This document shows, piece after piece, positions 34,177 to 43,976 of a stretch of 64,000 bases of DNA (position 1 is the stretch's first letter; every line of letters starts with the position of its first letter). The notes under the pieces were generated by a model. It was not told where the DNA came from and searched no databases. It saw nothing but the letters and a program-made list of their open reading frames with translations. The DNA lies in the NCBI RefSeq assembly GCF_937468385.1, contig NZ_CALBWS010000003.1, forward strand, positions 1 to 64,000, given 5' to 3'. The position numbers and the translations under genes are program-made. Source of the stretch: Neobacillus rhizosphaerae (lineage in GTDB: Bacteria; Bacillota; Bacilli; Bacillales; Cytobacillaceae).

Positions 34177-34207
34177 ATGAGCTGCCTATTTTAGGCAGCT
34201 AATTTTT
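34177..34207. terminator. Bidirectional terminator
   Basis: AGCTGCCTA-TTT-TAGGCAGCT with T tracts on both sides, between convergent genes. Confidence 0.88.
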
Positions 34208-34225
34208 CGGAATTCTATTTATTTT

Positions 34226-35077
34226 TTATGTCAAGGCTTCCCTTAGAATAATCCCTAAGGTGATCCCAATAAACATCGATGTTAAGGTACCAAGAAGAAA
34301 ATATTCCGCCCAATCCCGATCATCCATTTGTTTAAACCTGGCAATCGATTTTGCTGCGACGATAAACCCAATCGCAGGATAAGCATGATAAAAGGTTAAT
34401 ACTAACACTAGCAGTCTCTCAATATAGCCAATTAACTTTCCACGCGAAAGATCTTGTTTGCTAAAGATCGGATAATGATATTCCTCGGTTATTCCACTTT
34501 TGTTGATGAAATGCTCTTCTTGCCGATTGTTTTTAAAGGAATATTTTCCTTCAAAGGATAAAAGTTGATTTGGCATGGACCCTAAAAGAATTCTTATCAT
34601 ATGTCCACTCACACTAGTTGTCAAAATGACAATGATAATGGTAAACAAAACAGCATTGATCGGACTTAATTTTTGGCCCTCGAGAAATATTCCCACTGTT
34701 CCGGCAATATTCGTTCCCAGAAATATACGCCCAACTAGTATGATGGTAACAAGATGCAGACATTGATCTAAAATAAAAAAACTAAGACGTTTTAAACCTT
34801 CTTCTTGATGAATTTTTATTGTATCTAGTAGCTTAATTTTTAAAAAATCGATTATGTAATGGGAGAGAACGATAAAAGCCAAAGGAAAAATAATATGACT
34901 AACAAGATGGAACTGTTTATGATCAATTAGTTCGAAGCCTGTAAACACTATTGTATTAACAATAACATGGTGAAGTATATGCTTTTTGATGTTTTTCCGC
35001 TTCTCGATGACCATCTCATCAGTTTGTAAATAAAAATCTGCAAATAAATGAGCAAGAATTAAACTTAAAATAAGCAT
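34226..35077 (-). CDS. DUF3307 family membrane protein
   Basis: A 283-residue membrane protein with about seven helices. The N-terminal LAHLFADFYLQTDEMVIEKR and HILHHVIVNTIVF carry the DUF3307 signature (LxxHLxADFxLQ). It follows the SatD-like gene by 24 bases. DUF3307 and SatD-type genes are commonly paired in Firmicutes. Function unknown. Confidence 0.85.
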   Translation of the reverse strand: MLILSLILAHLFADFYLQTDEMVIEKRKNIKKHILHHVIVNTIVFTGFELIDHKQFHLVSHIIFPLAFIVLSHYIIDFLKIKLLDTIKIHQEEGLKRLSFFILDQCLHLVTIILVGRIFLGTNIAGTVGIFLEGQKLSPINAVLFTIIIVILTTSVSGHMIRILLGSMPNQLLSFEGKYSFKNNRQEEHFINKSGITEEYHYPIFSKQDLSRGKLIGYIERLLVLVLTFYHAYPAIGFIVAAKSIARFKQMDDRDWAEYFLLGTLTSMFIGITLGIILREALT

Positions 35078-35101
35078 GTTTTTTTCCTCTCTTTTGAGGT
35101 T

Positions 35102-35899
35102 TTAGATACTATGCAGTGTATTGATATTTTCCTTCAAGTGACTTCTGATGGAATCGAGGAGAATGCCACTAGCTTCATTAGGATTAACCCTCAAAGTGTG
35201 ATAGGTCTTCTTCTCCAAGGAATTAAGTGTTTTCATAATTTCAGTAAAAGTATGAAGAATTTCTTCGCATTTTCCTTTTTTATAATGACTTGAAATAGTT
35301 GGAGGAGTTTTGCCAAGAAATTCTCCAACTGCTTTTTGTTGTTGTAAGATTAGGTAGGATGAACATACGAGCTCCTGGATTTTGGTTTGCTCTTTTATTA
35401 ACGTGTGTTGAATATATAGTAATGTATTAAGTAAAGTCTCGAATTCATTTCTAAATTGATTGTATAAAAAAGGATTATCGGGATTACCCGAATAAAATTG
35501 GTCAAGTTCGAATTTAAAGAGCGGTCTTTTTTGATCCTGCTTTAATAAATCGTTTGCATACCGCGCCTGCTTAATCAATGGATGGATCCATTTCTCAATA
35601 TCTATATCATGTAAATGCTTATCAATATCTCCAAAAGACAAACCAAAATAAGGGTTATGATTTCGATATTTCCAAATTCTACTTACAAAAAAAGCAAGGA
35701 TATAAGCCGTTGAGTAGCCGCTGCCAACAAAAATAATTTCATCCCCTGCCCGATGCTTGATATGAATCGGTTTAAGCTTTTCTGTCCAAATGGTGTTCCA
35801 GGTCACCAGCTCGTCTAAATAATTAGCTAGCTCATCCCCTATTCCATCCGATGAAGAATTGCTAACATCTAAAATAAAAATTGAGATTGGATAACTCAT
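35102..35899 (-). CDS. SatD-like regulatory protein
   Basis: A 265-residue soluble protein with an N-terminal domain beginning PISIFILDVSNSSSDGIGDE and IKHRAGDEIIFVGSG (a nucleotidyl-cyclase-like beta fold) and a C-terminal helix-turn-helix-like part (QKAVGEFLGKTPPTISSHYK). This matches SatD-family proteins, first seen in acid-adaptation operons of streptococci. It is transcribed ahead of the DUF3307 gene. A large inverted repeat lies just upstream of the start and may be its operator. Confidence 0.75.
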   Translation of the reverse strand: MSYPISIFILDVSNSSSDGIGDELANYLDELVTWNTIWTEKLKPIHIKHRAGDEIIFVGSGYSTAYILAFFVSRIWKYRNHNPYFGLSFGDIDKHLHDIDIEKWIHPLIKQARYANDLLKQDQKRPLFKFELDQFYSGNPDNPFLYNQFRNEFETLLNTLLYIQHTLIKEQTKIQELVCSSYLILQQQKAVGEFLGKTPPTISSHYKKGKCEEILHTFTEIMKTLNSLEKKTYHTLRVNPNEASGILLDSIRSHLKENINTLHSI

Positions 35900-35920
35900 T
35901 TTTTAACATCCTTCTTATAT

Positions 35921-35975
35921 AAAGTTCGACTATTTAATCTAATTCTATATAAGTTAGATTAAATAGTCAAACTTT
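35921..35975. repeat. 22-bp inverted repeat upstream of the SatD-like gene
   Basis: Arms 35921-35942 and 35954-35975 match at 21 of 22 positions (the other is a G-T wobble) around 11 bases; the core arm reads GACTATTTAATCTAA. No T-tail on either strand. Likely operator or mRNA 5' hairpin. Confidence 0.7.
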
Positions 35976-36015
35976 CGGTTAATTTGATTAATAGGCAAAA
36001 CAATTCCAACTTATT

Positions 36016-38292
36016 TTATATAACAGAATAATTCCGCCATTCCAGGGGAAGAAGTGTATGATAAGGCATTTTTAAAAAACGATCATCAACTAGAACGATT
36101 GTTCCATAGTCCTGATCCGATCGAATCAATCTCCCTCCTGCCTGCAACACCTTATTCATCCCGGGGTAAATATAGGCATAATCATACCCATTTCTTCCTT
36201 TTTGTTGAAAATGTTCCTTAATGAGATTTCGCTCAAAACAAAGCTGAGGCAATCCCACTCCGACGACAACAACCCCATTTAACCGATCACCCTTTAAATC
36301 AATCCCCTCGGAAAAGATTCCCCCGAGGACAGCAAAACCAAGCAAATGTTCCGTTTGATTTGGCTTAAATGCCTCCAAGAATTCTTCTCTATCCGCTTCT
36401 GTCATCCCGGCTGCTTGAATAAGTGTTTTCGTTTCCGTCTCCTTTTGTTTAAACTGTTCAAATACTGAAAGCAAATACTGATAAGACGGAAAAAAGATGA
36501 GATAATTCTCAGGGCGGTTGTTAATTAAAGATAATAACAGGTTAACTATCGCTTCTATCGACCTTTCTCGGTCGCGATAACGGGTAGACAAAGGCTTGAT
36601 ATAGACATCAACTTGATCCTGTGAAAAAGGCGATGGAATCGACATCCTATAATCCTCTGGTCCACCTCCAAGGATATCCTGATAATAAGAAAGAGGTGAA
36701 AGAGTTGCCGAAAAGAATACCTTTGAGCGATAACCCTTTCCCATTTGTTTAAGTAGTTTGGAAGGGTCGATGCAAAAAAGCTTCATGAGAATATCATTTT
36801 TATGTTTCTCAGCGTAGATAACATAATGTTCATCAAGCAGTTCCACTATTTTCAAGAAATTAACAACCTTAAAGTAAGTCTCTAAAAGGCTTGGGAACGT
36901 CCCTGTCTGGAGAACTTTTTCTGCCTCTTCGATAAATTGGACGAGCAGCCGTTTTAATACCTCGTCAAACTGCTCTAAAACAACCTCTTGTTTGTCTGCA
37001 TATTCTTTTTTCAAAGAAATAAACCATGAATTCAGCTTATTAGCTCCATCATATATTGTTTTGTATTCTCCCTTAAACTCCTTTTTCAATTGCAGAAATG
37101 TCTCTTTAGTTATTGATGCTGAATACATCTCTCGGCCGCGGTCAACGAGATTATGTGCCTCATCTACCAATAACGCCGTGGATTTCTTTTGCTCCTCAAA
37201 AATTCGTTTTAGCGACACTCGTGGGTCAAAAATATAATTATAGTCACAAATGACAGCATCGACGGTATAAGCAAGGTCAATGGAAAATTCAAAAGGGCAG
37301 ACATTATGTTTTCGTGCATAGTTTTCAATGACTTCGCGGGTCAGACTGTTTTCGTTCGCCAATATATGAAGGATCGCACCATTGATTCGGTCATAATAGC
37401 CATTGGCAAATTCACAATAATCCTTCTGACAAATAGTTTCTTCTTTAAAACAGACCTTGTCTTTGGCGGTAATCGTAATGAACTTCATACTTAAACCGTA
37501 AGCTTGCATCCTTGTGAATGCCTCTTCCGCAGTCGTTCGTGTAATCGTTTTGGCAGTAAGATAAAAAATGCGATTGAGGATACCTTCGCCGATGGCTTTT
37601 ACTGCCGGAAAGAGCGTGGAAATGGTTTTACCAATTCCAGTCGGTGCCATCACAAATAGATTTTTTTCAGTTGAAATCGTCTTATAAACAGCTCCTGCTA
37701 AATTTCGTTGTCCTGTCCGAAAAGATTCAAATGGGAAAGATAACGCTTTTATACTTTCATTCCGTTTGATCTTGTGCTCGTGCAGGATTTTTGCATATGG
37801 GGCGTAACCTGTAATCAAATCGAAAACAAAAGCTTCTAATTCTCTGAGAGTAAAGCTCATGCTAAAATATCTTTTCTCTTCTGTCTCAATGTGGACATAG
37901 GTCAATTGAACAGTGATTTCCTGTAATTGATGATCCTTCGCATACATGTAGGCATACATTTTCGCTTGCGCCCAGTGCACAGGATAACCTTCACCTTCCA
38001 TTTGTTCAGTGGAGTGAGAGAATGACTTGATTTCATCGATGGTCACTGCTCCATCCAGAAATAACAGACCGTCGCATCTACCATCAATAATGAATATAAG
38101 TCCTTCAAAGGGAATCTCTGCACGAAGGTAGACCTCTTTTTGATCGCCTTCTTGATAGGATTTCTGTATTTTTTGATGGATTCTTGTTCCATCTAATAGC
38201 GTCGCTTGCGAGCGGAAACGGGAATCAATACTGCCACTGCGGAAGACATGCTCTACGAGAGTTCTTACCGAAATCTGAACTTCATTTTCCAC
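36016..38292 (-). CDS. XPD/DinG-type helicase with N-terminal RecB/Cas4-type nuclease
   Basis: A 758-residue fusion. Residues 1-150 carry PD-(D/E)xK nuclease motifs of the RecB/Cas4 type: His39 (GTRIHQ), Asp74 (DGRCDG), Glu87 and Lys89 (IDEIKS), and QAKMYAY (Gln109). Then comes an XPD-like superfamily 2 helicase: Walker A MAPTGIGKT, four cysteines for an iron-sulfur cluster between motifs I and II (VCFKEETICQKDYC and HNVCPFE), the DEAH box LLVDEAHN, and motif VI AGGRLIRSDQDYG. It should be a 5'-3' DNA helicase with an attached endonuclease, acting in repair. Such fusions occur in many Firmicutes but lack a characterised role. No operon partner. Confidence 0.92.
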   Translation of the reverse strand: MENEVQISVRTLVEHVFRSGSIDSRFRSQATLLDGTRIHQKIQKSYQEGDQKEVYLRAEIPFEGLIFIIDGRCDGLLFLDGAVTIDEIKSFSHSTEQMEGEGYPVHWAQAKMYAYMYAKDHQLQEITVQLTYVHIETEEKRYFSMSFTLRELEAFVFDLITGYAPYAKILHEHKIKRNESIKALSFPFESFRTGQRNLAGAVYKTISTEKNLFVMAPTGIGKTISTLFPAVKAIGEGILNRIFYLTAKTITRTTAEEAFTRMQAYGLSMKFITITAKDKVCFKEETICQKDYCEFANGYYDRINGAILHILANENSLTREVIENYARKHNVCPFEFSIDLAYTVDAVICDYNYIFDPRVSLKRIFEEQKKSTALLVDEAHNLVDRGREMYSASITKETFLQLKKEFKGEYKTIYDGANKLNSWFISLKKEYADKQEVVLEQFDEVLKRLLVQFIEEAEKVLQTGTFPSLLETYFKVVNFLKIVELLDEHYVIYAEKHKNDILMKLFCIDPSKLLKQMGKGYRSKVFFSATLSPLSYYQDILGGGPEDYRMSIPSPFSQDQVDVYIKPLSTRYRDRERSIEAIVNLLLSLINNRPENYLIFFPSYQYLLSVFEQFKQKETETKTLIQAAGMTEADREEFLEAFKPNQTEHLLGFAVLGGIFSEGIDLKGDRLNGVVVVGVGLPQLCFERNLIKEHFQQKGRNGYDYAYIYPGMNKVLQAGGRLIRSDQDYGTIVLVDDRFLKMPYHTLLPLEWRNYSVI

Positions 38293-38375
38293 TCAATCAC
38301 CAACTTAATAACGTCTCTACGAAGAATATATGTTCGCCTATTAATAATAACAGAAATTTATTTCTTACAGAACCA

Positions 38376-39617
38376 TTAACCCCGAATTTGTCCTTTTCCC
38401 CAAACCAGTGCCTTCGTTGTCGTAATCGCTTTCAGTCCCATCGGACCCCGGGCATGTAGTTTTTGTGTACTGATGCCAATTTCCGCGCCATAGCCGAACT
38501 GTTCCCCGTCCGTAAATCGTGTAGACGCATTATGGTACACGACCGCAGCGTCGATAGACTTGAAAAACAAACCGACATTTTCCCCCTCTTCACTAATGAT
38601 TGCTTCAGAATGTTTTGTTCCATAGAGGTCAATATGGTCAATTGCTTTCTTTACATCACTCACGAGCTTAACAGCTAAGATGGGAGCTAAAAATTCGGCA
38701 TGCCAATCTTCGTTTGTTGCTTGTTTAATAAACGAATAGGAAGATGCTAGTTCTTCGTCTCCTCGCAATTCAACTCCTTTTTCATGAAGTGAATTCAATA
38801 GCTCAGTTACATAAGGCCATTTTTCATGAATAAGCACTGTTTCCGCTGCATTACAAACAGAAGGCCGTTGTAGCTTGGCATTAATCACGATTTCAATCGC
38901 CATATCTTTTTGTGCCGTTTCATCAACGAACACATGGCAGTTACCAACACCAGTTTCTAAAACCGGAACAGTGGCATTTTGGATGACGGATTGAATCAAG
39001 CCAGCTCCGCCACGTGGAATAAGGACGTCTAGGAATTGGTTCAATTTAAACATTTCTACCGCTGTTTCGCGGCTTGTATCCTCCAAAAGTTGAACAGCAT
39101 CCGCTGGCATTGCTGTACCTGCAAGTGCCTCTCGCATGACATGTACAAGTGCTTTATTGGAATGTATCGCCGAAGAACTACCTCTCAGAAGAACAGCATT
39201 TCCAGCTTTTAAACAAAGACTACCGGCATCAACGGTAACATTCGGACGAGCTTCGTAAACCATTCCAACCACCCCAAGCGGGACGCGAATCGTTTCGATG
39301 CGCAAACCATTTGGCCGCTCCCATGCTTCGATTGTTTCACCAATAGGATCCTCCAAATCAATCAATTGACGAACCCCATCGACAATCTGTTCCAATCTCT
39401 CTTCTGATAAAAGCAAACGATCCAAAAGGGATGCTGAAAGTCCTTTTTCTTTTCCTACTTCAATATCCCTGGCGTTTTCACTTAGGATCCATTCTTTCAT
39501 CGTCAATAAATGATCAGCCATCATCGATAAGGATTTGTTTTTTTCAGCGGTTGACAGCATCCCCATGCGTTTCGCTGCTTGACTTAATTTACTGGCTTTT
39601 ATTAGTAACTCACTCAT
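38376..39617 (-). CDS. proA: Glutamate-5-semialdehyde dehydrogenase
   Basis: A 413-residue gamma-glutamyl phosphate reductase, second step of proline synthesis. An aldehyde-dehydrogenase fold is visible with [29 protein letters not shown] and the catalytic Cys in [14 protein letters not shown]; the C-terminal end has [19 protein letters not shown]. The start is the ATG behind AAAGGAGTGAG, eight bases after the proB stop. Controlled with proB by the proline T-box upstream. Confidence 0.97.
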   Translation of the reverse strand: MSELLIKASKLSQAAKRMGMLSTAEKNKSLSMMADHLLTMKEWILSENARDIEVGKEKGLSASLLDRLLLSEERLEQIVDGVRQLIDLEDPIGETIEAWERPNGLRIETIRVPLGVVGMVYEARPNVTVDAGSLCLKAGNAVLLRGSSSAIHSNKALVHVMREALAGTAMPADAVQLLEDTSRETAVEMFKLNQFLDVLIPRGGAGLIQSVIQNATVPVLETGVGNCHVFVDETAQKDMAIEIVINAKLQRPSVCNAAETVLIHEKWPYVTELLNSLHEKGVELRGDEELASSYSFIKQATNEDWHAEFLAPILAVKLVSDVKKAIDHIDLYGTKHSEAIISEEGENVGLFFKSIDAAVVYHNASTRFTDGEQFGYGAEIGISTQKLHARGPMGLKAITTTKALVWGKGQIRG

Positions 39618-39625
39618 TCTTACAC

Positions 39626-40744
39626 TCACTCCTTTGGTAGCGTGACCCAATTATCACGATGAATCACTTCTGCTTTTTTGTTTATGGAATAACATTGCGA
39701 TTGTTCACTTGGTAAGCCCTTTACCATTAATAAATCCTTAGCGGAATAGTAAATCTGTCCTTTTCCGACGGTTTTCCCATTTTGGTTTCTTACCACCACG
39801 ACATCTAGTGCATTAAACTCGCCAATGACATTCGTTACTCCTACCGGCAGTAAACTTTTACCATGGAATAGAATCGCATTTTCAGCCCCTTCGTCGATTT
39901 CAATTATCCCGCTGACTTGAGAGTGATAGGCAATCCATTGCTTTCTCATTTGCATCTGGGTATGGAATGGACCGCCAATATAGGTGCCATCCCCTTTTCC
40001 GGCTAATATATCGACCAGTTTTTCCTTACCTATTCCAGTGCCGACAAAGACGCTAACACCAAGCGATAATGCCTTTTTTGCTGCCAATAGCTTCGATTTC
40101 ATACCACCCGTGCCAACGGAAGTACCACTTTCCCCTGCAACAGCAAGTAGGTTTTCTGAAACCTCAGGAATAAAATGATATTTTTTTACCTTTTTAGAAA
40201 TTTTCGGATTTCCATCATAAAGCCCATTAATATCCGTTAAAATTATTAACGCATTTGCATGCAGAAACCCACTCACAAGTGCTGACAGCAAATCATTGTC
40301 TCCAAACGTCAATTCATCAATTGCCACCGAATCATTTTCATTAATAATCGGTACAACAGCCCGTTGCAGCAGCTCTTGAATCGTATTAAATAGGTTATGA
40401 AACCGGACCTGGCTATAAAAGTCTTCACGGGTTAATAATATTTGGGCAGGAACAATCTCAAACTCGTTAAATAGTTGAATATAATTTTGCATCAAAAGAC
40501 CTTGCCCGACTGCTGCGGCTGCCTGTTTCCCTGCTACATTTTTGGGACGCGTTGAATACCCGAGTGAACCAAATCCAGCTGCAACAGCACCGGATGAAAT
40601 CAGTATGACTTCATGCCCTTGTGCTTTTAAAGTAGCAATCGCCGCAACATGATCTCGCATTTTCTCTACTGAAATGGTCCCAGAGGCATTTGTAAGCGAG
40701 CTGCTCCCAATCTTCACAACCACGAGCTGTTTTTTCATATCCAT
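39626..40744 (-). CDS. proB: Glutamate 5-kinase
   Basis: A 372-residue enzyme with an amino-acid-kinase domain ([45 protein letters not shown]) and a C-terminal PUA domain (about 275-355). It phosphorylates glutamate as the first step of proline synthesis and is feedback-inhibited by proline in related enzymes. It is the first gene of proBA, behind a T-box leader. Two ATG codons two apart can serve as start; GAAAGG fits the first. Confidence 0.97.
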   Translation of the reverse strand: MDMKKQLVVVKIGSSSLTNASGTISVEKMRDHVAAIATLKAQGHEVILISSGAVAAGFGSLGYSTRPKNVAGKQAAAAVGQGLLMQNYIQLFNEFEIVPAQILLTREDFYSQVRFHNLFNTIQELLQRAVVPIINENDSVAIDELTFGDNDLLSALVSGFLHANALIILTDINGLYDGNPKISKKVKKYHFIPEVSENLLAVAGESGTSVGTGGMKSKLLAAKKALSLGVSVFVGTGIGKEKLVDILAGKGDGTYIGGPFHTQMQMRKQWIAYHSQVSGIIEIDEGAENAILFHGKSLLPVGVTNVIGEFNALDVVVVRNQNGKTVGKGQIYYSAKDLLMVKGLPSEQSQCYSINKKAEVIHRDNWVTLPKE

Positions 40745-40765
40745 TCGAACCTTTCTATTAATAAA

Positions 40766-41016
40766 AATAAAAAAACGATCCTTCTGTCCTTAAAAAGGAC
40801 GGAAAAATCGTTTCCGCGGTACCACCTTAATTGATGCAGAGCACAGCGCTCGCATCCACTTAGACCTGTAACGAGGGGTAACGGCTTATGTTTGCATAAG
40901 CAGCGTATGAGGGCAGGTTCAATCTTTTTTCTGTGAGAAACCTTGCAGCCTGTGGGTTTCATTCTCTAACACATTCCAAAAATTTACTAATCCCATACTG
41001 TTTTCGATTTTCGATT
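40766..41016 (-). promoter_or_regulatory. Proline-specific T-box leader of proBA
   Basis: The minus strand holds the conserved T-box AAGGTGGTACCGCG (complement of 40815-40828), followed by a terminator (AACGAT...GTCC-loop-GGAC...ATCGTT, then T7, about 40771-40813). In Stem I the likely specifier CCU (Pro) lies in GAACCTGCC at 40917-40915. Uncharged tRNA-Pro would stabilise the antiterminator and switch on proBA. Confidence 0.9.
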
Positions 41017-41022
41017 TATTTG

Positions 41023-41051
41023 ATTATCCTTAGAAAACATGGAAAAGTCAA
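41023..41051 (-). promoter_or_regulatory. SigA-type promoter of the T-box/proBA unit
   Basis: TTGACT (41051-41046) and GATAAT (41028-41023) with 17 bases between, giving a transcript start near 41016, just before the T-box leader. Confidence 0.7.
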
Positions 41052-41182
41052 TAGAATTTTTAGAAAATATACTATTAACAAAAAGAGCCAACCGGTATTT
41101 TCTCGATTGGATGGGTTGATTTTCCAAAAACAGGACAAAAGGAATAAAAAAGAGCTGAAATGGCGAAGAAACCTGGCAATTC

Positions 41183-43429
41183 TTACTCTTTCATTAAAAA
41201 TTGATCTAATAAATTTTCTGATACCTTCGACGAGTCAAGTCTTGCTGCGATAAAAGGCGGTCGTACTCTCTTCGCTCCTTCTAAAGGTAATCCCAGCCAG
41301 AAAAGCTGTTGGTCAATCATAATAAAAGGAAACGATAGGCTTTTGTCTAGCCAATCATCTGGTTGAAGCTCCAGCCATTCTTCCAAGGATATAACAGTTA
41401 ACTTTATTTCTTTTTTTCGGTTGATTAGTTTCTCCTTCCATTGCTCCGAAAGAACGGTTTGCACTGGTAATGAGACCACAATAGATGACTTCGCGCCCGC
41501 TATATCCTGAAAGACTTTTTCCAATTTAAGTCCATGCATCCAATGCAATCTTGGATGCTGATTCCTAATCCATTTTCCAATTTCCTCTGTATCAACTGCT
41601 TGCTGATGCCTCTCTTGATGCTCCACAAGCTGTCTAAGTGTTTTTCCCTTGTAAACATGACGGCGAATAAACGCTTGATTGCTGACATTAATGAACTTGC
41701 CTTTTGTTCTTGAAATGGCAACATTGATTAATCGCTCACTATCATTGCCTGTTAAAAGCACACCAGCACGGCTTTGCGGCTCACCGTCGACGGTATCGAA
41801 AATCATCACATCCCGCTCACTTCCTTGAAATCTGTGAACAGTTGCAGCGATAATATCTGCTGTTGAAAGTTCTTTTTCATATAAATCCCCAAGTAACAGC
41901 TCCATCAAATTCGCTTGGGCACGGTATGGTGTTACATAACCAATAGAGTTTGCACCACCTAAATATGATTCGTGAATTAACTGAAATGACAGTAATAGCT
42001 GCCATAGATTCATTCGCGAATTGGATGTCCGTTCATTTATACAATGTGCTCCCGTATAGCTGGTATCTAAAAGGATGGATGCCCGCCCAGGGAACGGCCT
42101 CTTTTCAACGATGTTATTCCTACTTTTCCATACACTTTCATGATCACCAACAAGCGATTGATAGATGTTTTGATTGGTGAAGGAGGAAATATCCGGGTGC
42201 ATCCTCCGCTGTTCTTTTAATAAAAATAAATGCGGATGGAGATTGCCATCTTTAACCCAATCAACAACACCTGCTCGGTGAAAAATGTCTTCCTTCAGCC
42301 ACTTCGTTACTAAAGAATCTCTAGATGAGGCAATCGGTGGCAATTGCTTAAAATCGCCGCAAATAATCACGCGTTTTCCAAGTGTAGCCGCAAAAGCAGC
42401 CTGGGGAACATAGGCCATGCTTGCTTCATCAAGAATGACAACATCAAATTCCTTTTCATAAATTGCGGTATCGCTCGCTGCCTTCGCCAGTGTCGTCCCG
42501 ACTACATAGGCATCCTTCACAAACTGAATTTCCTGATGACGAATCTTTTCGAGCATTCTAGCAATTTTCATCTCCAGTTCCAACAATTGATCCGTGTCCC
42601 TTTTACTAAAAGAACGAGCCAAATCCTGCTTAAGTTTCCGTCTTTCTTCGATCAACCGCTCCTTGTCGTCAGCAAGCTGTGGATCTTGTTTTTGGAGAAG
42701 CTGGCTGGTGGTAATCGCTTCGTGATTTACAAGCAGATCTCCAGTATTGAAGCCGTACCGCAGCAAGTCGCCGATTCGGAAACGATTTTTCTTTTTCATA
42801 AAGTCAGAAACTTCTCCTATCAGGACATCAACCGCTTGGTTACTATGTGATAAAATCAAGACACGCTTTTCTTGAAAATATTTATTAGCCGCCACCCTTG
42901 CGAGTGTATGCGTTTTTCCCGTTCCAGGGGGCCCCCAGACAAATGTAATTGGATTGTATTTTGAACGCAGGACTACCTCATGAACATTACTTTTTACTTT
43001 TTCCACGGGATGCTTGGCTGGCATTGATGGATCCATCAATTTTTTAACTCGTAATCGCTTCTGTTTATTTTTCTTTATTTCATCAAGACGTTGAATAAGC
43101 TGTTCAAGCAGTTCCCAGGGATCGTGAAAAAGATATGCCTCAGGTATTAAGTCACCAAGGGATTGCTCCAAAGAAAGTATCACACCTTTTCCTTCTGAAG
43201 ATAGTATCCGGCCACCTTGTTTCATTCCACCCCACTCAAGTCTAATCGTTGAACCAACTGGAATCCGCAATGAATAGGCGGTATCAAAATAGTAGGTAAA
43301 TGAATCTCCCTTTGAGAGTAGCCTTCCATTTAGAACAATGTATTTGTTGCTACCATATTTTTTTAAATGGATAATTTCATTTTGTAGTGCTTGCTGCCAT
43401 TCTTTAATATATGCTACTGTAGTTGTCAT
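41183..43429 (-). CDS. Superfamily 1 DNA/RNA helicase (AAA_11/AAA_12, IGHMBP2-like)
   Basis: A 748-residue helicase. After an N-terminal beta domain come Walker A WGPPGTGKTHTLARVAANK, motif II VVILDEASMAYVPQ, motif III GDFKQLPP, Q-rich LKEQRRMHPDIS, VTPYRAQANLMELL and motif VI VAISRTKGKF. The last 130 residues may include a PLD-like segment without clear HKD. This is the Upf1-like branch found in many Bacilli. Monocistronic; probable role in nucleic acid repair or RNA handling. Confidence 0.9.
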   Translation of the reverse strand: MTTTVAYIKEWQQALQNEIIHLKKYGSNKYIVLNGRLLSKGDSFTYYFDTAYSLRIPVGSTIRLEWGGMKQGGRILSSEGKGVILSLEQSLGDLIPEAYLFHDPWELLEQLIQRLDEIKKNKQKRLRVKKLMDPSMPAKHPVEKVKSNVHEVVLRSKYNPITFVWGPPGTGKTHTLARVAANKYFQEKRVLILSHSNQAVDVLIGEVSDFMKKKNRFRIGDLLRYGFNTGDLLVNHEAITTSQLLQKQDPQLADDKERLIEERRKLKQDLARSFSKRDTDQLLELEMKIARMLEKIRHQEIQFVKDAYVVGTTLAKAASDTAIYEKEFDVVILDEASMAYVPQAAFAATLGKRVIICGDFKQLPPIASSRDSLVTKWLKEDIFHRAGVVDWVKDGNLHPHLFLLKEQRRMHPDISSFTNQNIYQSLVGDHESVWKSRNNIVEKRPFPGRASILLDTSYTGAHCINERTSNSRMNLWQLLLSFQLIHESYLGGANSIGYVTPYRAQANLMELLLGDLYEKELSTADIIAATVHRFQGSERDVMIFDTVDGEPQSRAGVLLTGNDSERLINVAISRTKGKFINVSNQAFIRRHVYKGKTLRQLVEHQERHQQAVDTEEIGKWIRNQHPRLHWMHGLKLEKVFQDIAGAKSSIVVSLPVQTVLSEQWKEKLINRKKEIKLTVISLEEWLELQPDDWLDKSLSFPFIMIDQQLFWLGLPLEGAKRVRPPFIAARLDSSKVSENLLDQFLMKE

Positions 43430-43531
43430 TCATCTCTTCCTTTTAAAATAGAAAAGTCCAACCTGTGATAGATTGAACGCATGAAAACTACTATAGCATG
43501 TGATGATTAATATTCCAAATTGATAGATTCA

Positions 43532-43566
43532 AAAAAGCACTCAATGTAATTACCAGTGAGTGCTTG
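43532..43566 (-). terminator. Terminator of the XRE gene
   Basis: AAGCACTCA pairs with TGAGTGCTT on the minus strand, followed by TTTT. Confidence 0.8.
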
Positions 43567-43590
43567 AGCAAATAAATGAACCTAGAAAAA

Positions 43591-43791
43591 TTAAATCGAC
43601 ACATCTCCGATGGAGAAGGTGCAATTCAAAGCATCAGAAATTTTTGCTAACGTGGAAACTTGAATATCAAGCTCGCCTTCTTCAATCGCAGCGATTGTCT
43701 CTGCATGTAGACCAGATAAAAAAGCCAATTTTTCTATTTCAAGTTCACGGTTTAATCGTATTTTCTTTAATTGATGTCCAATATTGTTCAT
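43591..43791 (-). CDS. XRE-family helix-turn-helix regulator
   Basis: A 66-residue DNA-binding protein, essentially only the Cro/CI helix-turn-helix (IGHQLKKIRLNRELEIEKLA, FLSGLHAETIAAIEEGELD) plus STLAKISDALNC. A perfect cre box lies 20 bases before the start codon, so it is probably repressed by CcpA on good carbon sources. It sits between the helicase and the end of the microcompartment operon. Targets unknown. Confidence 0.85.
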   Translation of the reverse strand: MNNIGHQLKKIRLNRELEIEKLAFLSGLHAETIAAIEEGELDIQVSTLAKISDALNCTFSIGDVSI

Positions 43792-43810
43792 TCAAAACAC
43801 CCCTCATTCA

Positions 43811-43824
43811 TGTAAGCGATTACA
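43811..43824. promoter_or_regulatory. CcpA cre box before the XRE gene
   Basis: TGTAAGCGATTACA agrees at all positions with the consensus TGWAANCGNTNWCA. Confidence 0.75.
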
Positions 43825-43893
43825 TTTTGGTAATATAATTATAGTGAAATGTCTAAAAATTTTCAATACTTTTTAGACTAAGAGGAAAAGAGA

Positions 43894-43936
43894 TTTGAGT
43901 ATTTCACATAGCAGTAAATCCTATATGAAATACTCA
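43894..43936 (-). terminator. Probable terminator of the microcompartment operon
   Basis: A 17-base stem (43894-43910 with 43920-43936, one wobble pair) about 40 bases after the deoC stop. The tail on the minus strand is only moderately T-rich (ATCTCTTTTCC). Confidence 0.55.
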
Positions 43937-43976
43937 AAAATCATCTTGAACATTTCAACATCCAATTTTCAGCAAC

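Noticed and set aside
43894..43936. 17-bp hairpin considered as operator
   Set aside because: Its place just behind the last gene of the operon fits a terminator better, though its T tail is poor.
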